Shown in pieces: positions 1-10,270 of a stretch of DNA of 64,000 bases (position 1 is its first letter; each line of letters begins with the position of its first letter). The stretch covers positions 108,436,400-108,500,399 of the forward strand of contig NC_082690.1 of the NCBI RefSeq assembly GCF_949987515.2. Direction: 5' to 3'. The stretch is from Delphinus delphis (Eukaryota; Chordata; Mammalia; Artiodactyla; Delphinidae). The notes under the pieces were generated by a model that ran no database searches, had not been told where the DNA came from, and saw only the letters and a list, made by a program, of their open reading frames with translations. A program made the position numbers and the translations under genes.

Positions 1-715
1 AGGGGAAGCCCAGGCCCCCTCGCCCCCAACCCAGCTCAGTCTGGACTCTGTGTCCGAGTCTTGCCCACCCGGGCTGGCTGGGGGCTCGCTGCCCTGCTGT
101 CTTCCCGTCCCGCCCTTGACCCATCCCACTGGGGCAGCTCTGCCTTCCAGCTCTGGATGCCTGCCCGAGGGCCGGGGGAGTCTGTGGTGGAGTCAGGCGA
201 CTTCTTTAGAGATAGCACCCTGCGGGGTGAGGGTTTTGCAATCCTGAGACTTCAAACCAGCCCGCCCAGCGTGCACGGCCCACTGGCTTCTGACAAAAAC
301 AGCTCAGGATAGGCTGTGAAGTGCCCCGGCCTGGCCCCGCCTGGGTCTGAGAAGCAATGGAAGGACGGGCGGACCAAGGGGCCACCGTGCCTCTCTTCTG
401 CTGACCCTGAGACGAATGTAGGGTGGCTCCACAGGGGTCTGACAGGGGTCAAGGCCAGCCCAGGCACGATGGGGGCTGAGTCTGCAGCTTCCTCTGCCGC
501 CCACCCTCCCACCATGCCTCCCACGTCCACCAATCCCTGCCACATCCAGGGCCGTGCTCACGCCCACTTGGAGGCCCCCCCCCCCCCCCCGCCCCGGGCA
601 GGCTGCGGCCCTCCCTCACCTCCTTCCTGGTCACAGCCCACCCTCATTCACGTCCAGCCACACCCCTTCCCCAGGGAGGTGTCGGGTGGCCACACTCCCC
701 TGCTGTCACGGCACC
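1..715. other. GC-rich unique DNA, no gene seen
   Basis: The sequence is GC-rich with frames open on both strands, none of which resembles a known protein. The only distinct item is an uninterrupted run of 16 C at 575-590. No splice-bounded exon or recognisable repeat is visible. Confidence 0.6.
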
Positions 716-721
716 CGGGAG

Positions 722-775
722 CCCCAAACACCGACTGTAATCAAATGATCACCGTGTAATTCATGGTCGCCGCTG
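722..775. promoter_or_regulatory. Short AT-rich island, possible conserved element
   Basis: A sharp local drop in GC holds TAATCA, TGATCA and GTAATTCA within about 30 bp, flanked by GC-rich unique DNA. It does not look like a repeat. The call is an inference from composition and homeodomain-like cores only. Confidence 0.3.
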
Positions 776-779
776 GGGC

Positions 780-1350
780 TGAGGCATGTGGCCCAGATAT
801 TCCCCACGTCCAGCTCGGAGCTTGGAGGCAGGATCAGCCCTGGCCTGGGAGCCCCAGAGCCCCCGGGCCCCCAGGCCCCCATGTTCTGGGGAGGAAAGTC
901 TAGAAGACCCTGCTCATCTGTGAAGATGCAGGGCTCTGGCCTGAGATGGGCGTGTATCCCTTCAAAACTCAAGTCATATCAGGAGTGGGGGCTGAAGATG
1001 GTTAGGACCTGCCCCCACACACGCAAGGTGACTGTGGAAATAATGCAGCTAAGCTGGGAACCGGGGTCAGCACACACCTTGGGACAAAGCGCACATCTCA
1101 TGGTGGGGACAGCTCACTGCGGTGGGAAATCCCTTGGGGTCTCGTTTCTCTTAACTTCACTCCCTCTTTCACCCATTGGTTTGTTCCTTTGGCCGGGGGC
1201 ACACATTCAAGAAACTTCTGTGCCCCTCTGTGTGAGGCTCGCTCTATTACAGCACGAGGAAGCGAGGTGTCTGCTGGCATTGCTTTCGTTCGTTCGTTTG
1301 TTGTTTTTGCAAATCATACAGGTGCTAAATCTTGGGGAATCTAAAAGAAG
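780..1350. other. Unique DNA, no gene seen
   Basis: Moderately GC-rich sequence. A run of TTCG/TTTG units lies near 1286-1308. No recognisable gene or transposon appears before the L1 tail begins near 1356. Confidence 0.55.
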
Positions 1351-1355
1351 GCGAC

Positions 1356-1690
1356 AAATAAACCTATCTACAAAACAGAAATAGAGTCACAGATGTAGCA
1401 AATAAACTTATGGTTACGGGGGTGGGGGTAGTAAGGCGGGGAGGGGAGGGATAATTTGGGAGATTGGGGTTGACACATACACACCACTATATATAAAATA
1501 GATAACTAGTAAGGACCTACTCTATAGCACAGGGAACCCTACTCAGTACTCCGTAATGGCCTATATGGGAAAAGAATCTAAAAAAGAGTGGGTATATGTG
1601 TACGTATAACTGATTCACTCTGCTGTACACCTGAAACCAACACAACATCGTAAATCAACTACACCGAATAAAAATTATTTCAAAAAACGG
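1356..1690 (+). mobile_element. L1 3' UTR end (cetartiodactyl type), 5'-truncated
   Basis: This matches the remembered 3' UTR of cetartiodactyl L1. Seen in order: an ACAAAACAGAAATAGAGTCAC lead-in, CTTATGGTTAC, a G-rich polypurine tract (1420-1450), ACCTACTCTATAGCACAGGG, a CTGCTGTACACCTG block, and an A-rich end with AATAAAAATT. It is 5'-truncated, as most L1 copies are, and carries no coding sequence. A sister copy lies in the same orientation at 51823-52075. Only the subfamily is uncertain. Confidence 0.85.
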
Positions 1691-2450
1691 GCAGAGGACT
1701 CGAATAGGCATTTCTCCAAAGAAAAGACACGGATGGCAAATAACAGGTAAAGAGACGCCCAGTGTCATCGCCATGAAGGACACCCAAGTCAAAGCCACTT
1801 CACACCCGCCGGGACAGCTACCATGAAAAGATGAGAACAAATATTGTCAAGAATGCATGGCTGGTGGGAGTGAAAGATGGGGAAGCCACTGTGGAAAACA
1901 GCCTGGAGCTTCCTTCAAAAATGTGAGGCTGGAATTATCATGAGACCCAGCAATTCCTTCCACTTGCAGTGAAATGCCCGGGAGAAATGGAAACCCGTGT
2001 TCACACAAGACCTTGTATGTGAACGTTCGTAGTGGCTTTGTTCCTAACAGTCTAGAGGTGGCAATAACCCAAGTGTCCGTCAACTGACGAACGGATGAAC
2101 AAAATGTGGCACATCCATTCAATAGAATCTTATTCAGCCGTAAAAAGGAATGAGGCACCGACACTGGCTACGACGTGGGTGAAACTTGAAAACAGCGTGC
2201 TGAGAGAAAAAGCCGGGCGCGAAAGACCGCATGTTATAGGAGCCCATGTCCGTGAAATGTTCTGAACAGGCAAAGCCACGGAGATGGAAAGGAGATGAGT
2301 GTTTGCCCGGGGCGGGGGAGCGGGGGTGGGGAGTGACGGCTGACGGGTGCAGGGTAGCTTTTTGGGGTGATGAACGTGTTCTAAAATTAGGCAGTGGTGA
2401 CGGTTGTGCAACTCTGTGAATACGCTAAAACCGGCTTTCAAAGGTGTGGC
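1690..2450 (+). mobile_element. Older L1 fragment, ORF2 C-terminal end plus 3' UTR
   Basis: Decayed L1 is recognised by landmarks in the right order. There is a 'gggcagaggactcgaatag' region (late ORF2), 'gtggaaaacagcctggagct', 'cccaagtgtccgtcaac', 'ttattcagccgtaaaaagga', and the 3' UTR block 'gtgttctaaaattaggcag' followed by 'gttgtgcaactctgtgaata'. Frames are broken and nothing is translatable. It abuts the younger L1 tail upstream. Confidence 0.85.
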
Positions 2451-3280
2451 TGATCTTCCGAGATCACTCTTGACAGCAGGTGCTGGGAGGGAAGGTGCTT
2501 GTGTCCCTGGGGACAAGGGGACGGGGAAGGGTTGGGAGCCTTTGGGACGCCCCCAGCCACCCTGGCTCTGGCCAGGGCACAAGCGTCTTTGGGGAGGGAC
2601 CTTACCTCCGCGTGCTTCACGGACACGGCTTGGCTGCCTCAGGGGTGCCACTGGGCTTGGCCTCCCTCCCTCCCGGGATGCCGCGGAGGCCCCTAACTCC
2701 CCGTTCTGGCTCAGCCGCCCCACTTCCAGTCCATCCCCCACCATGTGGCTGCCAAAGGACCCGTTTTAATCCAAGGCGCATATCACAGACCTTGTTACAC
2801 CTCCCCGCCGCCCCCCCCTCACCCCGCCCCAGCTCCAACCGCCTGCCAAGGGTGTGCAAACCCCGAGGGTGACCTGCTGGGTCCTTCACAACCAGGCCCA
2901 AACAGAACAAAACGTTCGGCGCTCTGGGCAGGTTCCGAGGTTATGCACCTTCTCTCTCTCTCCCCTAAATCGTTTCACACGCGAAACACTAAACACGTTG
3001 GGTTCTCAGGTCTTTGGAAGATTGTTTTCACATCAGTGATCCGAAAGTCAGAGCAATCGCACGCTGGCCCCCAAGCCCGGGCCTGCGGAGCAGATGCTAC
3101 CCCCTCCCCCCAACCAGGTGGCAGTGAAATGCTTCGAGGACCTCAGGACAGGTGACTGAAATGGATTTGGCAATGGCTTTGAAATGGCTTTTAACTTATT
3201 TCAACACACCCCAGAACCAAGGGAAAGAAGGACATTCTCTGTTTCTTTAAGATCAGGGCATCCGACTGGACCCCCAGAGA
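2451..3280. other. GC-rich unique DNA, no gene seen
   Basis: There are C-rich stretches (2800-2840) and a less GC-rich patch at 2950-3060 and 3165-3240. No coding homology or recognised repeat is seen. Confidence 0.55.
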
Positions 3281-3284
3281 CCAC

Positions 3285-3465
3285 CCAGCACAGATCGGAC
3301 CACCCAGCAGCTCAGTTCAACTCAGTTCAGTTTGGTGTACGTCACCTCCAGTTAACTCACTCGGCTTGGGTCAGGTGACCTCAGTGAAGCTGAAAGCCCA
3401 ACTCAGGCAACTCGACTCCATTCAGCTCAGCGCAGACCAGGTCAACCCAAGTCAACTTCCCAGGG
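3285..3465. repeat. Degenerate CTCAGTTCAA-type short-period repeat
   Basis: CAGCTCAGTTCAACTCAG starts a stretch in which CTCAG, GTCAA, AACTCA and TTCAG words recur at spacings of about 5 or 10 bp, for example at 3309-3330, 3345-3362, 3397-3430 and 3440-3457. It looks like a decayed short tandem array and not a transposon. No function is implied. Confidence 0.55.
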
Positions 3466-5055
3466 AGTTGAAACCAGCCGGGTAGGAGAGTGACCACCGC
3501 TGGGGACATCCTGGGCCAGACGAGCCGTGAGGATGGAAAAGCCAAAATACAGAGACCTCAAGACAGTCAGGAGTGGCCCAGGTTCCAGAAAGCACCACCC
3601 CCATCACTAACCCTGGACGGGGTCAGAGAAGAGAGTGGTGGACGGGCTGGTGGTCTGGCCAGCGAGGTGACACTTTTGGGGAACACTGCGGATTACAGAG
3701 TGTGGGGATAGTGCCCGTCTGAGGAGCCTGAGAGCATCCAGGGCAGCAGGAGACACAGGAAGGGGGCGGGAGATAGCGGTCAGCAGGGAGGACGGCTGAG
3801 CGAGGGTCGGGGACGGGAGGGAGCGACAGAAAGAAGGTCCACGTGGCTGGTGGCCCAAGTGAGGGCAGTAGGAGGGGCACGGGGGAGGCCGGGAGAAGGG
3901 GCAGCGCTGTGCTTAGTGCCCAGTGGAAAAGGGCACCATCGAACTCCAATAGTGAGGACAGAAGTGCTGACCACAGCGGGTGCAGCTAGCAGCGACTGGG
4001 CGGTCCCAAGCGGCATGTCTCCCGAGGGTCACTCCATCCCACGCTAGCCCGACGCGCAGCATTCAGGGGCCTCGTTTTGTGGGGAGAAATGGCAGCCTCT
4101 GCAGGGTTCAGCCCCTTGCCGTGGTGACCTTTCCTGACGCACTGTCGCCCCTGCCTCGCACAGATCCATCCTAGCGCTCACCGCTGGTGCTGTCACCTGG
4201 GCAGGGGCACGGCACCCAGAGGTGGACGGCTTGCACGTAAACGCTGCCGCTGACCCTGGCCGAGGGCTGCCTGGGATGGCCTGGGAGGTGTGGAAGAGCC
4301 AGAATTGGGGGCCCACGGAGAACATGAACATGGCCGGAGGGGCTGACTTGGCTGTGACCCTGGGCGACCAGGTCTGGGACCTCCGCCACGGCTCCCCAAG
4401 ACAACGGGCGAGACTCGAGTCCTCACATCAGGGAAAAGGTTTCTTGGGGGCGGGACGTGCCACTGCCTCCCACTCGGGACACCTGGCTCAATCCCCGCCT
4501 GCACCTGGCTGCTGGAGACCCCTGCCCCATGAGCCGGGTCCTCTTGCAAATGTCAGCGTCCGTTTCCTCCTCAGAGCCCAAAGCTGTCTTTGGAAAGGGT
4601 GCGAGTGGCTGGGGGGGTGTGAGAGTCCCACACAGATGCCCATGCTGGGCTTCAGCTGGTTCCAGCAAATTCCTTGAGCTTTGGAGGCCTTAGGAGCTGG
4701 AGGGACCACAAAGGACAGTGCAGACCGGGACTGAGGTTTCACCATAACAAGGACGCGGCCTCGGAGTGAAGTGGAGCCCGGGAAAGCCGTCACAGCCGAG
4801 CAGCTCTGCGCCCTAGAGATTAGGAGGTATTGAGAAATCACTAGGACCAGGCCCTGGCCCTTCCTGGGCTGTGGGGAGAGTGGTCCCCGGGCCCCAGGGG
4901 GGTGCCCTAAATTGGGTGGGCAGCCTGAAAGTCTGAGGCTGCCCGGGCAGAGCTGCTGGGAAGGAGCCAGTGAAGAAACGCATCTTCGTCCCGGCTTTGT
5001 CCCCGGAGGGGGGCGGGCGAGCAGACGGAGGGAGAGAGCCTGGGTGTGAGCAGGC
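3466..5055. other. GC-rich unique DNA, no gene seen
   Basis: Frames are open on several strands at once, which is expected at this GC content. I see no ATG-initiated frame with domain-like sequence and no transposon signature. Confidence 0.55.
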
Positions 5056-5059
5056 GGCT

Positions 5060-5440
5060 GGGGAGAACCCCATTTAAATCCTGGGGAGACTATGAGGACG
5101 CTTGTTGCAGGCTGTCAGCCCTCATTAAGTTAATGGAACTGGCGAGTTGGCCTGCTTCCAGCACGCCAGAGAAAGAAAACAAGAAAAGTGTTTTCAGGAA
5201 AAGAGCCGGGGGTCCCATTTCGCTCGCAGCCCCCGGGAGATTATGAGCCATCCGTAATGGCCTCGCTGAAATGACTTATTGGGAACTCGCTGATTAAAGC
5301 GACGGAGAGAAAACCCCTCACGTCGAGGAAGAATTACACGGGCTTCTTACTGATTTTCGTCTAATAGGAAAGTGACTTGGGAGCGTTTCCTTCCGGAAGC
5401 CTCGTGAATTACGCACCAACCCTGTCAGGACAGAGCGTCT
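5060..5440. promoter_or_regulatory. Candidate conserved enhancer, TAAT-rich island
   Basis: An AT-rich, non-repetitive block sits abruptly inside GC-rich DNA. It holds CATTAAGTTAATGG (5122-5135), GTAATGG (5254-5260), a CTTATT, TGATTAAAGC (5291-5300), GAATTACAC near 5331 and CTAATAGG near 5361. Such clustering of homeodomain cores in low-repeat DNA is typical of deeply conserved developmental enhancers. The motifs are seen; conservation is inferred and untested. The small frame at 5046-5246 is not convincing as coding. Confidence 0.45.
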
Positions 5441-8249
5441 ACAGCAACTCGGGTTCCGGGCAGGAAAGGGAAAGACTCAGAGTTACAACCGGGGCTATTC
5501 CATGTAGACGCGAGGAATGGGGGTTCTCCAGAGGGGTGAGCCTGGGGGTCAGGACCCAGAAGGTCCTGCCAGGCTCCCGGGGCGTCTTAGGAGGGGCTGA
5601 GCAGGCCTGCGGTGGGGAAGGAGGCGCTGTGTGCGGCCCCGCCCTGCCCCCGGGGGCCCTGCTTTCCTGCTCTCAGGCACGAGGAACGGGCGAGTCACCC
5701 CCTGAGGTTGTTACAAAGCACGATGCTCTTTCTAGCCCCTTCCCCCGGGACGGGAAGCTGATGCGGGTTTTGCCCGGGGGCGCTGATGGTGGGATCCCCG
5801 CACCAGTGTCTGGGGGCAAAGCCCGCGTTAAGTGTCCCGCTGTCCTTCCCCTTGCCCCGCAGCAGATTCCGGAACCTGCCAGGCCACCCACAAGTCTGCA
5901 CCCCAATCTGGTGACCACGGCCCCTGGGCTGAGGACCCCGCCTTTCCCAGAACACAAGGCGAGTCTCAACCTCCCCAGAGGCCCCGCCTCTGGCTGTTCT
6001 CAGCACAGACCTGGACTCGGGGCCCCTGCAGAGCTCGGCTGGGGGTCTGGCCGGGCTTCTCCCACCCTGTTCTCCCCCACCGACAAGCACCTACTGTGAG
6101 CCCCGCCCTGTGCTTGTGAGCCATGCTCTGCCTGTTCGCTACCCCCACGGGACAGGTGAGGACGCTGCAGGCCAAGGGGCAGAGCCGACTGCCCACCGCA
6201 CGCAGCTCGGGAGAGGCAGAGCCCTGCCTTCAGACCCCCATCCCCTCCCAGACTTGCAGGGCTGAGCGGACTTGGGGGCACATGTCCTCGCCTGTCCCCA
6301 GCTGAGGCCTCACCCCCCCCAGGTCCCTCCCACCTTGGACCCCAATCTCCTGGGCTTCTGGTTGAGTTTTGGGGTCATTTTGCCCTTGCAGAGCCTGCAC
6401 CCCCTGGAAATCATGGCATCCACCGATCCTTCCTGGAGGGGTGCTGGGGGGACAGGCCTCCGGATCAGGGGTGAAGCAGCTGAGCTGGGGATCCTGGTGA
6501 AGCCCAGCTAGGCACTGAGCCTCCTTCCTCCCAAAGCCCCTTTCACACTAACCGAGGGGCCACCAGGCAGCTTTGGACGCCAAGAACGACCGCAGGGACT
6601 TGCTGGGGTCAGCACGCACCCCCTCCCCTTGCTCTGGGCGCCTCGACCCTCCCCCTCCCATCCCAGCAGCTCATGTCTGACCAGCGCAGAGGGCGAGACG
6701 GTTAAACCCAGGGAGAGGTGGCAGCTGCAGAGCGGGGAGGCGGGTGCTCCTCGCGGCTGGGGGCCCACGCACCCAGCCGTCACCGGGGCGCTGCTCACCT
6801 GACCAGAACCACAAAGCTCACAGCAGAGGCGAAAGGCCCAGCGTGTCTCTCTCACATGACAGATGACCTGAGGCCCCGAGAGGGAGGGATGGCCTGGGGC
6901 CCCTGGGGAGCCAGGAAGCAGCGGGAAGCAGCAGGAAGCAGCCGGGCCCTGCGCACTGTGACCGCCAGGCCTGGTGTGACAGTGGGGGCCCCCCTGCAGT
7001 GGCGTCGGGTGGCCTCTGGGGCCTCATTTGCACACCCTGGGCCTCAGTATACCCACCCGTAAGTACAGAGGGCATCAGAGACCCCACGTTCCAGGCTGCC
7101 TGGGGACTCCCGCGCCTCTGGGTCAGCACTGGGCCCAGACCCCCCGCCTGGAACCCAACTCAACTGGAGGCAGTGTCGCACAGGGCACAGCACCAGTCCG
7201 TGGCGGGGTGGGGAGGCGCCTGGGCGGCCCAAAGCCATGCAGTCCCGTGGCCACCCGCAGCTCCAGCCCCCTCCTACCATGTCTCCCCCGCACACACAAC
7301 CTCTCTCCCTGGACAAGCAGGGCAGGTGCAGCCCCCTGGGTCCACGCGGAGAACGGGGTATGTGGGTGCCGCCAGGGCGAGCCATGGGCATTCTGGCTTG
7401 GCCAGCGCTCCCGAGGGGCGATTTCTTCTCCTGGACCCACGGTCCAGGGACACAGGAGACTCTGCCCCATCCCCGCCTTACTCAGGGAGCTGGGGGTTGG
7501 TGAGGGGGGGGTCTTTCCTGTTGGGTCCGGGCTGCTCCTGGGCCAGGCCGAGGGCAGTGCTGGGTGTGCACGAGGGCAGAGCTGGCCTCTCACCCAGCCC
7601 TGAGGGCCGAGTAGGGGGGTGAACTGACTTCTGCAGATCAGATACTGCTTTCAGGGCCCCAGGCCTGAGCGGTCTTCTGGAGAATCCCCCTGTGGGTGGT
7701 GAGGGAGCCGCTGGCTCCTGGTCTGTTTCTGGGACGGCTCGCTCCAGCTGGAGGGATGTTTTGAAATGCAAACGTTATCACTCCTATCTCCTGATGTCTG
7801 AGGACGCCGGCTCCCCAGGCTGGGCTGCCTGCACACCCTGACCCCCACCGCCCTGGCCTGGACATCCTTCCCCGGCTGCTCTCTACTCCCCCTCCTCCAG
7901 GAGTCCTCCGCCCGCCCTGCCCTCTCCAGCCTCGGCCCTCCTGTGGAACTTCTGCCCGGCGCACCCACGCCTCCCTGAAGCCGTGTTCCTTTGCTCTGGG
8001 GCACACGCATGGGGCTGCGGCGCATTTCTGGACGGCCCCGGCTCTCACGGCCGCTTTCCCAGTGCTGGACCCATAGCGAGTGCCCGGCAAACGAGGACAA
8101 ATGGACGGGCGCTGGGCTGCTCCAGGCCAGGCTGACAGGGACAGGGCACTGGGCTGCCGGGGGGCAGGCATGCTGGGCTGAGGGGCAGAGAGCTGGGCAA
8201 GGCGCTCCCAGGGCCACCACCCGGCCCTCTGCCTTCCCCTCCCCCCAAA
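5441..8249. other. GC-rich unique DNA, no gene seen
   Basis: A long stretch of GC-rich sequence. A weak MIR-like remnant may lie at 7020-7080 ('cctcatttgcacaccctgg', 'tacccacccgtaagtacag'). A weak L2-tail-like piece is at 8055-8095. No supported exon is seen. Confidence 0.5.
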
Positions 8250-8495
8250 GGAAAGGAGAGGTTAATAAACCAATTACTTTGGGCAACGAAGCAAAATAAG
8301 TCCCATTAAAGTAATTAACGTCCTTTGCACAGCCCCCATTGGAGAGGACTAATAAATTGGGGCTTTGTCACCATCCGGTAATTTCTTTCTAAGGCGTTTC
8401 TTCATCCCCATCCAACAGCACAGTTTAAGGCTCTGTTAATACTTTTAAGACGGGCTCAATGCCAGACTAATTAGATTTGCATTTCCACCATGGGC
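8250..8495. promoter_or_regulatory. Candidate conserved enhancer, homeodomain/POU cluster
   Basis: At least eight TAAT/ATTA cores fall within about 230 bp: GTTAATAAA, CCAATTAC, CCATTAAAG, GTAATTAACG, ACTAATAAATTG, GGTAATTTC, GTTAATAC and ACTAATTAG. The block ends in an octamer-like ATTTGCAT (8475-8482). It is not a recognised repeat and contrasts sharply with the GC-rich flanks. This is the densest homeodomain-type cluster in the window. The enhancer role is inferred. Confidence 0.5.
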
Positions 8496-9825
8496 CAGGC
8501 TAGGCTCGCATGTACCCAATGAAAGAGGCCCAAGGACCCCGCCAGGGCCCCGGGGACAGCACCCGCCTTTGAGAAGGGGCCATGTGTGGATTCCCACGTC
8601 TGGCCTGACACTCCGTCTGCCTGCCCAGCTTCCCCGCCCCCGCAACTAGGGTCACGGCTCTGATCCGGCGGAGGCCAGACCTCATTCTCCAGAGGGTCCC
8701 TTCCTGAATCTGCCCACCCTGGGGCTCTCAGGGGTCCACCGCAGAGACAAACCCTGGCAGGTCCAAGGAGACAGCACGGGAAGGGGGAAGAAGGACAAGC
8801 GGATAGTGGAGAAACCTGCTGCGCGCTGACTCGGCCAGCGCCGTGATAAGCGCGCCCTCACGACGGGAGGAGGGTGCTCCACCTACGGGGGCTTCCTCCC
8901 CAAAGCACTCGACCCTAGTCCGCCCACGAGAGAGGGAGCAGACAATTCCCAATAGAGCAGCATCCCCCCAAACACCTGACAGTCCTCCTGAAAACTCTCA
9001 AGGTCATCGAAAGCCAGGGGTGTCTGACCAACTGTCACAACCAAGCGAGCCTGAGGAGAGGTGACAACTAAATGTCATGGGGGATCCTGGACGGGGTCCT
9101 GGGACATTGGGTGAAACCCGGAAATCTGTGGGCAGTGTGGACTTCCGTTACTCATAACGCACCACTGCTGGCTTGTGAGCTGTGACAACCCAGCATCCTA
9201 ATGTAAGATGTTACCCATAGGGGAGACTGGGTGAGGGGTGAGGTGGGAGCGCCCTGCATGACCTTCGTAATGACTCTGTGATTCCAAAACTGCTTTGAAA
9301 TCTCCCCTGGCCTCCCCACCCCCCCACCAGGCACCATCACCCAGGCCCAGCTCCTACCCCAGGACCATCATGAACTCAGGCGGCACCATGACCGGGCAAG
9401 GCTGGGCCGAGTAAGTGCCTGGAGGGAGGGCGAGAGCCGCCAAATCAACTCGAGTTACCAAGCGCCAAGTGAGAGCTCGGGGAGCATGGGTTTCAAAGGC
9501 AAGCAAGGCCGGGACCTTGATCAAGCCCACTGGGTGTACAGGGCACACCTGAGGTGGGGAGGATTGGGAGGTGACAGATGTGGGTGTGTTCGGCGGGGCA
9601 AGAGGTGCTGATGAGGAGGCTACAGCAGGCTGGCCCTTGGACGCCAGGACGAGGAACTTGAACGAGCGTGTGCATTCATTCCACCCTGCTGCTGTAGTTT
9701 GAAAGCAGCTGTAGACAGTGAGGAAACAGCTGAGTGTAGAAGTGTGCCGACAGAACTTACCTTCTGGACATTAAAATTTGGATTTCATGTAAGTTTCGTG
9801 CATCAGAACGATTTTATGCTTCTTT
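8496..9825. other. Unique DNA, no gene seen
   Basis: GC-rich to about 9660, then AT-richer. No coding homology is seen. A C-rich polypyrimidine patch lies near 9310-9340. Confidence 0.5.
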
Positions 9826-9827
9826 GG

Positions 9828-9908
9828 AGTTTTTTCAACCATTTTAAAATGTAAAGACCGTTCTTAGCTCATGGGCCATACAAAAATAGGTGGTGGGTCA
9901 TACCTGGC
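9828..9908. mobile_element. hAT-Charlie (MER1-group) DNA transposon fragment
   Basis: The block TTTTCAACCATTTTAAAATG, followed by 'ccgttcttagctcatggg' and 'ccatacaaaaatagg', matches the sub-terminal region of a common mammalian hAT element. That element's ends normally read into 'ggcccgcgggccgtagtttg'. The terminal part is lost here, so it is a fragment with no transposase. Confidence 0.65.
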
Positions 9909-10033
9909 AAAGATTACTAAGGCAGATAGACTTCTGCAATACTGCTTTTTCAAAAAAAGGGGCAACACAGAACACCTTTGACGGAGGTGTAGAGATTGAC
10001 CAAGGATGCCAATGTACGTGTTGGTAAAGTGAT

Positions 10034-10048
10034 AAAAGATGTAATGGA
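10034..10048 (+). repeat. Target-site duplication, left copy
   Basis: AAAAGATGTAATGGA lies immediately before the SINE and recurs exactly at its 3' end (10256-10270). This is the hallmark of L1-mediated insertion. Confidence 0.9.
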
Positions 10049-10255
10049 GGGCTTCCCTGGTGGCGCAGTGGTTGGGAGTCCGCCTGCCGATGCAGGGGAC
10101 ACGGGTTCGTGCCCCAGTCCGGGAAGATCCCACATGCCGTGGAGCGGCTGGGCCCGTGAGCCATGGCGGCTGAGCCTGCGCGTCCGGAGCCTGTGCTCCG
10201 CAACGGGAGAGACCACAACAGGGAGAGGCCCGCGTACCGCAAAAAAAAAAAAAAA
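10049..10255 (+). mobile_element. CHR-type tRNA-derived SINE (cetacean lineage)
   Basis: The element begins 'gggcttccctggtggcgcag' and has an RNA polymerase III A-box-like region (TGGCGCAGTGGTTGGGAG) and a B box (GGGTTCGTGCC, about 10103-10113). It then has the CHR body 'gtgagccatggcggctgag' and 'cgcgtccggagcctgtgctc', and ends in a 19-A tail at 10241-10259. This is the SINE family characteristic of Cetacea within cetartiodactyls. It is intact, flanked by 15-bp direct repeats and has few apparent substitutions, so it is fairly young. It is the best clue to the source organism. Confidence 0.93.
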
Positions 10256-10270
10256 AAAAGATGTAATGGA
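10256..10270 (+). repeat. Target-site duplication, right copy
   Basis: An exact repeat of 10034-10048, overlapping the end of the SINE A-tail. After it the L1 sequence continues without loss. Confidence 0.9.

Noticed and set aside
10049..10240. Possible tRNA gene (A and B boxes present)
   Set aside because: The boxes belong to the CHR SINE; the cloverleaf is not intact and the SINE body and A-tail follow.
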